A stretch of 64,000 nt of DNA from NCBI GenBank assembly GCA_948567375.1, contig OX419758.1, positions 13,831,001 to 13,895,000 of the forward strand, given 5' to 3'. Below the pieces are notes generated by a model. That model saw nothing but the letters and a program-made list of their open reading frames with translations. It was not told the origin of the DNA and ran no database searches. Positions 35,237-45,419 of the stretch are shown in pieces; within the stretch, counting starts at the first letter, position 1, and each line of letters starts with the position of its first letter. Origin of the DNA: Lunularia cruciata. Its lineage: Eukaryota; Streptophyta; Marchantiopsida; Lunulariales; Lunulariaceae. Made by a program: the position numbers and the translations under genes.

Positions 35237-36640
35237 ATGGACACGTTCATCCCGACGTATCACTCTGTATTGGACACTAACTTTGTTGATAACCTGTGGA
35301 GAAAGGATGAATTCTATGAACTAAGAAGAATGAAGAGGTCCGAGCTCTATCCTCATCAAGAATTTGTAAAATTTCGTACGTCTCCAGAAACTCCTTATAG
35401 TAATCTGCTACTTTTTCACAATGTTGGATCAGGAAAAACATTCCATAGCGGTTCCCGAATCTCATAAACTGTACAAAGAAATAGCGTTCACACTTGTCAG
35501 AGCTAAGATCTCTGATACTAACTTCAAGGAGCAGATTTGCTAGTGGCCTAGTGGAGATGCAAAAAACTATGAAATAAAGAAATACATATATCTTTATGCC
35601 AATAAGCTAAAGAGACTAGACGATACTCAAATAATATCAAGCTTTAGCAACAAGATAATAGTCATGGATGAGATTTACAATCTTGAGCACTTAATCTCGG
35701 ACTATGATGCAGAGACAGTATATGGTCAAATGTGGAGATCATCTTATCTTGTAAACAAACTGCAAGATACTACTGCTGAGTGCGACTCCTATAATAGACA
35801 CAGCTGAAGAGCTGAAGACCTGCTTTTCGTACTTAGTCTGATACTTGATGAGCATCAGCAACTTGATACATCACTCTTCCCCACAGAGAATGAGTTTAGA
35901 AGGAGTACACAGGGGCAGATCTCATACTTGAAAAGTAGTGATCGTATGACAATCATCATGGAGGAAGGAGTTACTCGCAAATGATGCTATAAGATCAAGT
36001 TGTACCGTCTTGTATGAAAGGGTACCAACTAGCGGCCTATAAAATGATAGATCTGATCATCTTGCTCAGTGTGTACAGAAACTCTATACAATGTTCTTTG
36101 ATGACACTTTGGGATGGAAGATATCGTGCAGGAGCTTTAGTCTAAAAAGTCTAAAGTCATAAAAATTGCAGAAGTAGACAAGTTGAGATATAGGTTTGCT
36201 CTTGGAGTTGTAGAACACCTGAATAGAAATAAATATAGATCTGTACTCATGTAAGTATCCAACTATGTGAACTATGTAGAAAGTAGTGATAATATGCTAA
36301 CATTAGTTTTATATGAAGACGTGAAAGGAAGTGGACGAATTATGATGGCTTGCATGTTTGTACCCCTTCGACAAAGCTGTACAATGGCGAAAATCTAGAT
36401 GAGATGGATAATGCTTTATGTTACATTATACACGGGAGATACCGTTGCTTGTCCTAATACGGATAAAAGTAAAAGGTTAGACGGATTTAGATCTCCAAAG
36501 AATAGATATAGAGAATACGTCAAAGTCTCACTTGGAAGCAAAATTATTGGAGAGAGAGTACGTCTGGCTAACGTGAGACAAGTTCATATCGTCACTCCTC
36601 ATCATTATATCTCAGCAATAGTATAAGCGGAGGGTTTAGG
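35237..36640 (+). pseudogene. NCLDV D6/D11-like superfamily 2 helicase, fossil
   Basis: Viral transcription-type helicase. The N-terminal signature ELYPHQEFVK, then TSPETPYSNLLLFH, leads into Walker A GSGKT (35426-35440). This arrangement is characteristic of the D6R/D11L-like helicases of giant viruses. Motif II reads DEIYNL (35667-35684). Later blocks include GQISYLKS (about 35914) and, near the end, LGSKIIGERVRLANVRQVHI followed by VTPHH (about 36530-36608), the conserved C-terminal motif of this family. In viruses these proteins act in early transcription initiation or termination. The copy is broken, with roughly five to ten breaks. Host SNF2 or DEAD-box helicases lack the HQ-F-SP-TPY signature. 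Confidence 0.8.
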
Positions 36641-36652
36641 GCTTAGGGTTTA
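36632..36652. other. Telomere-like GGGTTTAGGG tract at end of helicase homology
   Basis: AGGGTTTAGGGCTTAGGGTT matches degenerate plant telomere repeats (TTTAGGG). It lies within a few bases of the end of the helicase similarity. Three units only, so chance is possible. Confidence 0.4.
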
Positions 36653-36996
36653 TGTCTAAACTAAACTTTTACCTCCTACCAAATATACCATTCACGCCTA
36701 TATCATACTTATATCATACCGTTCAATCACACCTAAATGAAGTTTAGCTCCATTTGATGGGTCTTCCTTTCCTTCTTGTTATCCTAGACGGTCGCCTTTT
36801 TCTCCGTTCACACTTATATCACATTATTCAGCAGATCAACAACAGATTATGTTGTTGCTTTCCCCTCGCTAGTTCAGCACTAGATTACTTTGTGATTTTC
36901 TGCCTCGCTGGGATTTGGGCCCTATTTCTGCTTTGGTGTGTCGCTTTTTGGTTCGTTGACTCTTAGTCTTATCTTCATTATCCACTTCTTGGTGCC
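36653..36996. other. Spacer, no gene recognised
   Basis: A hydrophobic 70-aa frame (36754-36966) lacks any motif and lies in T-rich sequence. A (TTTTTC)n-like tract sits at about 37005-37025. Not taken as a gene. Confidence 0.35.
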
Positions 36997-38070
36997 TTGT
37001 ATCTTTTTCTTTTTCTTTTTCTTTTTTCTTCTGTATATTATATTTGTCCTCTTGGCGGTGTTGTAGGAACTGAATCATTGCACACAAGTAATTGGAAGAC
37101 AACAAGACTCAAGGTATGCAATGCAGAATGGTTACTAGAAGGTTATACCCAATACTATATAGAGTGGCATTGTTCAGAACGCATGGGATGCTATATGGAG
37201 CATGACCTCACAAAAGGAATACGACTAATTGGAAGAGCTACAATTAAGCATCCTCATATTCATGAATGGAAGAACAAAATGAGCATCGGCCACTTCCGTG
37301 AACGACGAGAGGACTATGAAGCATTGCCTCACAATGAAAAGAAGTTATTCATGCAAAATAGCAAGTACAATGCTAAATATGATAAACGGAAGAGTTCCAT
37401 TAGTAGATTGTCAAAAGCTAGAGATTGTTCGTCTCCACATGAGAGCTAGAGAAAGCTAATGGAAATGGGTATTCCTTTTGTACCGACAAGTGTTGCAGCA
37501 AAGAGATTTCACGAGCTTAGAGAAGAGAGCAAAAGAAGGAGGCGATGACACAGACAAGAATTCTTTGATCCATCAGAACATTCTCACTATGAAACCGATA
37601 CCATAAAGAAGGCTATATATGTACACAAGAACTCGAACTCTTGAGATGATAAAATGCTCGAAAGACTTAATGAGGGGCTAAGAGTCAAGAAGTCTACATT
37701 CAGTAATAACCTAGTAATAAAGGACAAGGACACTCCATATGAAGGAGGGGTTGATGAATATAATTTGACTGTTCCAATGGATCTGTTATTAGAGATTACT
37801 TTCCGAGATTTATCGAATGTCTTACGCCTAAATCTGAGAAATACGAGATGTGGAACAATAGACATTAAGATAATCTGCAGAAAACAGAACACTTGGGTGT
37901 TGTATGAAGCTGGATTCAGCATGGCGCCAAGACCGAAGCGTTCTGAGACCCCAGACCATAGCATAGAAAAGTTTAAACAGTCTTCGTCTTACTTTGGGGA
38001 ATACGAAGAGAAAGCTTTGAAGATAGAAATCAAGGAGACACATGACATGAGCAAGATATTGAGTGTTTAG
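36997..38070 (+). pseudogene. Unrecognised intronless coding-like region in the viral block, fossil
   Basis: Not recognised. Two open stretches (about 37040-37449 and 37654-38070) are rich in charged residues and look coding (HIHEWKNKMSIGHFRERRED; EGGVDEYNLTVPMDLLLEI). The region between them also has coding character. No catalytic motif was identified. Absence of introns and position next to the helicase suggest viral origin, but a host gene fragment or transposon gene is possible. It is broken. Confidence 0.3.
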
Positions 38071-39927
38071 AATTATCGGTTCATACAAATGTTGAACACC
38101 TTGAGCTAGAGGCTTTTGATCACGATAGGATACTGACGTTTATGCCCACAAGACGCCCAGACCTAAGTGATCATCAAAGAAGGTTCTTAATAATGTACAT
38201 GTTACAATGGTGCATTTCAGTTGCAAAATTTATGGCAATTTATGGGTAGAGGAGGTCTACCCGTAAATAATTTTACAGGTGAATCCAAAAGTGCAGATTT
38301 TGCTAAAATGTCTTACTCGTTTTTTGGGTGCTGTATTTAGATTCAGAGAAAATTAGGGGAGAGTTATAGATAGGAACTCATTTAAATTTCAATCGTATAA
38401 AAGAGTGAAAAATTGCTGCATGTTATTGTAGGTAATATGGGCTGACATTTAATTTGTAATGTAGATACTATGGGTTGACACTTGAAAGATAATGGTATGC
38501 TGCCTTGGATTCTCAAATTTTGAGTTTTGAATGCCCCGAAGCTCTTCCCTTCCTCCCATGGCATTCAAAGATCTTCAGCACACGCGGCACATTTCCCTCT
38601 TGCACCAATCTCGCAAATGGGAAATTTCCTTCTTGTAAACAGCCTCGACAGAGTCTAAATTTTGAATCTGTCAAAGCTCTTCCTTTCCTCCCCATGGCTT
38701 TCAAAAATTGTTCACCTCTTGCCATCTAAATTCAATGATGTTCCGCCTGGGAGAGGCACACAAACAGAAGATGAAATTTAGTGCACGGAGTGAAAGAAGC
38801 TAAGTGATTATTCGCAAATGATGAAGATTGATACTAGTTTAGGGAAACCTTCATTGCCAATGTTTGGATTTGTGAAGGAGGTAATAGATATCCAAGAAAG
38901 GATCAATCAAGCAAAGATTGAAGCCATAAGGATAGCTTAGATGGAGGAAATTAAAGATTGAAGTCACAAGGATAGCATTGGTGGAGGAAATTGAAGCTCA
39001 CAAATAGCAAAGCTAGAGAAAATTAGAGCTTAAGAGGAATTAGAGTTTATGTTAATGACAAAGAAAGAATAGGTCCAAAACGGAAAAACCTGAATTCAGA
39101 GAGAGCAGAGCAAAATCTAAATGCTTTCATGCTTTGGTTTTAGAGATTTCATGCAATGTTTTTAAAAGAGGAAAGCAAAATCAAAGTCACTTTCAAATAG
39201 TGTTTTTTGAATTTTTTAGTGCAAAAAAGAGCACTGCAAGAGACCAAAAGTTACATCCATGCATTGAGATTGATTCTATAGATAGTAATTATTTGAAAAA
39301 TATAAACTATATATTGATAATAAAGAATGTTCTTGTTTGGTCTACTAATTTTCAAGATACACTTGAATCTTAGTGTTGGTAATGCCAGATCCAAGCCAGG
39401 TTGTAGGGGTGGTTGCAAGAAGGTAAGGAGCACAAAGGGGAGTTGCATGAAGGTAAGGAGCACTAAAGGAGTTCAAGGGGGTTTTGCAAGAAAAAATAGG
39501 AGCACCAAGGGGGTTTAAAAGGGATCTCTTAGGAATCACTAGGTTCCTTAACTTAAATTTTGATCCATAACCATAGACTTAGAAGAGTACCTTGCATTCA
39601 GTTTGATACCATAAAGATTGATAGAATGCTAATAATTTTATATCCAATGTAATTTAATCTTCATATTTTTTTTGGAAACAATTCAGTTTGATATGGTGCT
39701 AATAGTTTTATGTCCAATTTAATTGAATCTTCTTCTTTTCTTGTACTTAAACATTAGAATATATTTTAAAATTATATGTACATAAGAAGCAAATTTTCAT
39801 GTATTTGTCATAGAGAGAGAAGAGGGACTTTTTTGTGTGAAGATTAGGTGCAAGACAGACTCCATTACAAGAGTTGCTGTGCGGGAGAAAAATGCCTATG
39901 GGCTGGACTAAGTGTTGGTTGGCATGT
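38071..39927. other. Repeat-rich spacer, no gene recognised
   Basis: Contains an inverted repeat ATTTATGGGTAGA / TCTACCCGTAAAT (about 38235-38265) and a diverged two-copy repeat of about 135 bp (AAGCTCTTCCCTTCCTCC near 38538 and its variant near 38673). It also contains a short tandem array at 39397-39520. Viral-like coding character fades after about 38190. Confidence 0.45.
39397..39520. repeat. About 35-bp tandem repeat, three to four diverged units
   Basis: Variants of GCAAGAAGGTAAGGAGCAC, GCATGAAGGTAAGGAGCAC and GCAAGAAAAAATAGGAGCAC recur, each followed by an AAAGGGG-like run. Confidence 0.5.
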
Positions 39928-40631
39928 TGTTCTATAACACCCATTTGTGCATGTATGTGATATTATGATATTTAGCTTGGTATCACAAATACTTGAGAGA
40001 TATTATTTATATAGAGATAAAGGATGGTTTTACATTAGTCATGATTAGCTAAAGTTAGTCATAGCTAAGATAATGGGGACTTTAGTTAAGAAGAGGAAGT
40101 GGAAAAGATGAGAACCACTATTTTGGATTCTAGTGTGTTGACTTGGTATTATTCCTAGGTCTTTTGCTTGGAGGAAAGAGTTGAGAACTCTTGGGCCCGC
40201 AAGCCTTTTTGTTTTGGATTCTTTTATAGTCCAAGGATAGCCCATGTGAAGAAATCCTTGACTTAGTGGTTGGGTCAAGATAAGATCACATGCTTAGTGG
40301 AATATGCCCATGTGGATGGATATTCCTGGATACTTTTTGACTTTACTTGACTCTTAGCCTAGTAACTTGAGTTACTTTGTTAAATAATACCTTGAGTGTG
40401 TAACTATTTCACAAGTATATAAGCAAGGGGTGAGGAGGTACTAATCATCCTTTCATTTACAACTATCTCTCTCTTAGTGAGTTCTCTAGTGAGTAATGTC
40501 TTGAGTCTTGGAGTGTTAGCCTTGGAGGAGTATGATGGAGTTGGGGTTGTTAAGTTGCCTTCTTAGTCCATGGTGTGCTACCATACTAGCCATCAGAGGT
40601 TCATCCTCAGTGAGAGACAGGCCGGCTCACA
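39928..40631 (+). repeat. Solo LTR, same gypsy family as 25295-26004
   Basis: Aligns along its length with the LTR at 25295-26004, including GTCCAAGGATAGCCCATGTG, TATA-like AAGTATATAAGC near 40415, and the CTCACA end. It starts TGTTCTATAAC. No coding tail precedes it and no clear target duplication was seen. The two LTRs are visibly diverged. Confidence 0.7.
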
Positions 40632-41559
40632 ATTCATGGGAGCCAAGACTATGTCTATGTATTGCAATTAGGAAGTAGTAATTAAGACTCTAGCAGCATA
40701 TTGATATGTAGGTTATGTGCATTTAGAGGAAAAGATATATAAGGGAGGAGAGCTAATTAGCAATTAGTGCACAAGCTACCAAGGAGGCAGTAGCAACATT
40801 TAGTATAGTGATAAGAGTAGGAAAAGAACATTCTTGTAGGTTTAGGATCCAATATTTAAGGAGGATTGCTCCCCTGGTGAGGTAAATCTTCAATTCTAGC
40901 ATTGATAGCTAAGGATTCCTTGAGAACTAGGCATTTGTAGATTAAGGATAACTTACCATCTTCAAAAGACTAACTAGTGCAATATGGGAATTGGATCCTC
41001 TCCTTCTATAGGATTTTATTGTGACATTTGAGCCTAAAGGTCAATGCAACATGAAAATTGTGCATTGTATAAAATTGTGCATTCCTTTCCTAACTTAGTG
41101 TAAAAGGAATGAATGGTAAATTGCAATGTCTTGGATTGCTTGTTGTCTTCATTGTTAAATTAGTGATCCTAGTTAAATTAATGCTCTTAGTTAAATTAGT
41201 GTAAATTAGTGTTAAATTGTTTGTCACATTCATCCGTTGACTAGTCGATGGTACTAGGAATCTATTTGTAGATGTGTTGATTAGTCTTTTTGAGTGACAT
41301 ACCTCAGAGGCCAAAGGGTTTGAAAGGGTGATAGACCTTTGAACCATCCTCAAAGGTCCTTGGGTAACTGTCTACGGGAGATCTCAACCCCTTAGTGGAA
41401 ATAAAATTAGTTATTGGAACTCCAACAATATTTCCTTGAGCTGCATAAATGGCTGCCCATGCAAGGGCTGTATGATCACCTTCTTTGCTCTTGCAGCTCC
41501 TCACATTTCCATTACGGGATTGGATAACCTAGCCAACAATCAGGTCCAAAAACAGCAAC
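40632..41559. other. Spacer with one unrecognised conserved-looking peptide
   Basis: AT-rich, with a possible TATA-like GATATATAAGGG near 40735. On the minus strand, 41304-41504 encodes a peptide with coding quality (TALAWAAIYAAQGNIVGVPI; LRSPVDSYPRTFEDG). I do not recognise it. It could be a host exon fragment carried by a repeat. Confidence 0.3.
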
Positions 41560-44033
41560 TTCATAACTTCAAGGTGAGGATTTGTTGTAGATTAATGCAT
41601 ACTTAATACATTAGTAGCCTCCAAAATCTCATTATATTTCTGAACTTAAGTGCAAACTTTGATTCCTTGATGTGCAGAACTCATTTGTACTCTATATGAA
41701 GAAATAAGGTTTTTGCTTACAAGTAGAAACAATAAGAGATCTTGGAGACTTGTGTGGACTACCAAATTTAGAAGATGATGATGGTACTAAGAAAGGTAAT
41801 GAAAGAGGAATTGCTAGAGTTGTTGTGTTTTTCAGAAGAGATGACTCATATAAATTGGGAGAGGGAATAGGGATAAAAAAATTCTGAATCATAGATTACA
41901 TCCAATTGAACATCTTTAGTATCAACATATTTCATGTACTTACAAGCACAAGGACTACTCTAGAAACTATCCATCTTTTGAGAAAAATAAACAGTTATCA
42001 AACATCTATCTTTACTATCTTGGTCATAAATTGGGGTATTGGAGCATCTTGGGTTGGTTGAGTTGATTCTCCCATAAGCTAAAAATTATGCAATATGGAG
42101 TAGGATGCAATTAGATTCATAGATCATCATAAAAAAAATTATAATTCATATTTAAATGAATCAATCTACGTGATTTACTTAATTGAATACTCAATAAATA
42201 TTTTTTTGAGCAAAGGAACATATAGAATATCTTTTAAAATGTGAGTTCCTTGAACAAGCAAGCTTAATAGAAGTGGCCTCATGGCCTAGAATATCAAGTT
42301 TGGAACCATCAACAAAATAAAATTGTAGAGGTTGTAAGTATTCCTCACAAACCAAGAAGCATGTTTGTTGATAGGTTATATGTTGAGATGTCATGTGGTC
42401 ATATACAAAATGATCAATATACCACTGATGATCTTGAGTGATAGAAGAGAGAACATTAAAATTATATGAAAAAAGCTAAGCTATGGTAGAGTTAGATTGA
42501 TGTTGATCATTGGTTCCTTTCTCCCTTGCATTGACAATATGCTTGCAACAATTCTTTATGTGATGTCTCTTCTTTGAAGAGTAATGAAAAATGAAGGAAG
42601 GCTATGAAAAATTGCCTACAAAAGGTTTGGAGAAAGAATCTTAACCAAAGAAATAATTCTGACCCAAAGGGTATGTTGAAAGAATTTTGACTAAGTAAAT
42701 CATGAAAAAATCTATTCTTTCCTTTTCCTTTGTTATTGGAAGAAGATGTAGAATCTAATGTGATTGCTATAGTTATTTTCTTCCCTAAAAAAAATTCATG
42801 TTTCATATTATTTTCTTCTCAAAGAAAGAGAGCAATGACATCAAAGGGATTTAATGTCTTTTGGTTGCACAATGACTGCAAAAAATTCTTGTAGTTAGAT
42901 TACAAAATGCTTGTAGTTAGGCATTCAACTCATCAAAAGAAGCTTAGTTTACTGATCATTGACAAGATTAATGGCAATAGCTAATTGGATGAGAAGTCCA
43001 CCAAATTTTAATATATGTTTAGCAACAATATCACCTTCATGCATCTTCATAGTGCTAATGTATCAAGTCAATATATGATTGTGACATCATCTATAGCTTC
43101 ATATATAATAGTCAAATCCTTCACAACTTCACTTGCTAATGTATATAGGCTGACTTCACTTGCTAACGTATATAAGTTGATTTCACTAACATATTTAGGA
43201 GTTATTGCTGAATTGATAGCTTCAAGAGCAACAATGTTCAGGTTCTCATTCAGGTTGATCTGCTACCAAAGTGGGCTTGACTTCAATATTATCAATTATG
43301 GTGAAAAACAAAAATGCTTTGAACTTAAGAGAGAAAATCTTTCCAAAAGTGGGAAGAAATTTCCATGAATTTTTTACAAAATGGGATTCAATCAAATGAG
43401 AGAAGTAAATTTCCATAAAAATTTATAAAAAATAGAATCAATCAAACGAGAGGAGGAGGAGCAACAGTAGTAGTAGCATTAACAGCCATAATGAGGAAAG
43501 AGAAATCAAAGATTTCATAAGAACCGAAAGCTTTGTTCACTAAAGATAGTGGAGACATTCTCTCCCAAAACTAGAGCAATAGAGGATAGTGCAGAAAGGA
43601 TCTTGCAAAATCTTTAGAGGAGAAAAGAATCACTCTTCAAAGAAAAAACGACAAATTCTTACTTTCCGGATATATTTATGTGCAAGAAAATGAAATCTCT
43701 CAAAACTTTGAAATTTTGTATACAAGGTGTATCCTAGCAATTAACTTCAGAGCTATGATATCATGTGAGGAAATGAAATAGACTGGAGATTAATCTCTAA
43801 TTACCCGTGAATCGGGATAACACAGGTACATAGGCAAGCTCCATAAGCTCAAGAGCTATACCTGATTGACATGACTGATTGTATGTACGTGTTAGAACAC
43901 CGACATGGCTGTTACATGACTATTGCATGATTCTTCACTAACCTATGTCACTTAGATAAACTGAGAGTTTAATGGAAGAGTATTTTTATGTGCTCCTGTA
44001 CAAATGTTCCATTATGTATCATACTAATCTAAC
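41560..44033 (-). mobile_element. Ty1/copia fossil in inverted orientation, truncated and broken
   Basis: Reads right to left. The LTR is at 43764-44033, and a primer site resembling TGATATCATAGCTC directly follows it (about 43750-43763). Gag-like sequence follows, with a zinc-knuckle region near 42540-42580. Next comes the protease-region signature HMTSQHITYQQT near 42360-42395, and a proline/serine-rich linker near 41700-41890. Reverse transcriptase and RNase H are not visible, so the right half is lost. There are many breaks. Same family as 26005-27988. Confidence 0.65.
43764..44033 (-). repeat. 5' LTR of the inverted copia fossil
   Basis: Read on the minus strand it starts GTTAGATTAGTATGATAC and ends TTTCCTCACA. 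It shares these ends and CTTGCCTATGTACCT with the LTR at 27813-27988. It is longer (270 versus 176 bp). Confidence 0.7.
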
Positions 44034-44047
44034 TGAATGAACAACCA

Positions 44048-44480
44048 GTGTGGATACTACAAGAGAGTCAGCATAAGATCGATGTGAGATATGAGAATGG
44101 GATAGTTCAGTTTGTTGGTGGTCTTATTGCTGCATGTCAGCAGAACTATAATGTCACTGGTGGTCGTATAGCTCCTGGAGAAATGTACGGAATACATGTC
44201 AAAAGCAATGAACTGTCGGTTATAACTGCAAAGTTTAGTGAGGAGTATGTACTTTCTCTCTTTGGAGGGCTACCTCAACGGCGTCTAGATGTGCTGAAGT
44301 ACCGAGAAGAAAGAGGGCTAAGACTATCACAACCTTAAAAAAGATGAAAAGGTAGAAGTATGCCTAATGAGCGAAATGAAGAAGGATGCATTGTCTATCA
44401 CCACAGCTTCTTCAATTGAGTGCTGTAAGGATGATCAGTCCTGGCTCTCTCAACAGACTAGAGATGGTATCAAGGATGAT
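44048..44480 (+). pseudogene. Viral-like coding fragment beyond the copia insertion, fossil
   Basis: Intronless coding-quality segment beginning just after the copia LTR (VRYENGIVQFVGGLIAACQQ; GGRIAPGEMYGIHV; LKYREERGLRL). Coding-like character continues weakly to about 44480. Not recognised. It is assigned to the viral block because its style and base use match 28.5-29.7 and 35.2-36.6 kb and because it seems to be the far side of a locus split by retroelements. It is broken. Confidence 0.35.
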
Positions 44481-44639
44481 CATAGTACTCTTTTAATCTC
44501 CGTTTAGAGAATAAGAGAATCGTATGTCATGACCATAAGCTAGCGTACTATCTTTTTACTGCAAGAGGCTCTAGTAGGATGTACACCATTTTTACTCGAC
44601 TAGGCAAAATGTTATAGCATTGCTATGCCAACGCCAAGC

Positions 44640-45352
44640 TATGTCACCATCTTAAAGAGCTTGTTATATGCTTCATCATCAAGTTTTAGAAATTGTCTAT
44701 TGCTGAAGCACATTTTTTTGATAAAGACGCTCTTTGCTTCTAATTGGCAAAATGTATTTTTTGCCTTTTCCCAATGCAGAGCGTTGCTTTGCTTTTTATT
44801 AAGCCTTGAACAACTTGCCCCTACCCTTTCTTTTATGGCAAAGGCAATATGAACCAGAACGCGCACATAGAGGACATGCAAAATTTACTAAAAAGTGGTT
44901 TCTCTGGACTCTTTAAATATAACTTCTATCCTATATTATATAACCTATCCAATGTAACTTGTCCAAAACTTCACATTTTCTCTAAGAGTATATTCTTTTT
45001 TCTATGGTTTATTCTCTTTAATTAGTTTACTATTATAGAAAATTTATGAACACTTTAAGTTATATCATAAAGGAAAAAGTATGAAAACATCGTTGTTCCT
45101 TTCTATGTTTACTATTTTTTTTCTCCTAATAGAATAGAATACATGTAAAATACGCTTCTTCTTCCAATCGTCCGGAGCATGCGGTCGTACCTCCTGCGAA
45201 GCGTAGGATATGCAAAGCGTAAGTTCTCCTTGAGTGCAAGGTTTGCAGTCAAAATGAAATGAAATTGCGTAATCTCTAAATCACATGCAAAGCTATTAGT
45301 TTAGTTGCATGCATCCTACTTCCAATTTAGAGTCCTATATATAATTTCATTC

Positions 45353-45419
<67 letters not shown>

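Larger units (their letters stand above)
27989..44620. other. Endogenous giant-virus (NCLDV-like) insertion, fossil, interrupted by retroelements
   Basis: A block in which the host-type sequence gives way to closely spaced, oppositely oriented coding segments without introns. The firm marker is the D6/D11-like helicase at 35237-36640. Its neighbours are a capping-enzyme-like segment (33600-35230), a convergent pair of unknown genes (28535-29714) and further coding-like pieces at 36997-38070 and 44048-44480. Insertions of giant-virus relatives are known in moss and Selaginella genomes. The block is broken throughout, with tens of breaks in all. It is further split by a LINE (about 30.1-33.3 kb) and a gypsy LTR and copia fossil (39.9-44.0 kb), so it is old. 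Its outer limits are uncertain. On the left it directly abuts a copia LTR. Confidence 0.65.

Noticed and set aside
35237-36640. Host DEAD-box or SNF2 helicase
   Set aside because: The HQ-F-SPETPY-LLLFH-GSGKT start and the C-terminal NVRQVHI motif fit giant-virus D6/D11 helicases, and no introns are seen.
36754-36966. Hydrophobic 70-aa open frame as a small membrane protein
   Set aside because: It lies in T-rich spacer, has no conserved motif, no neighbour logic and no clear coding bias.
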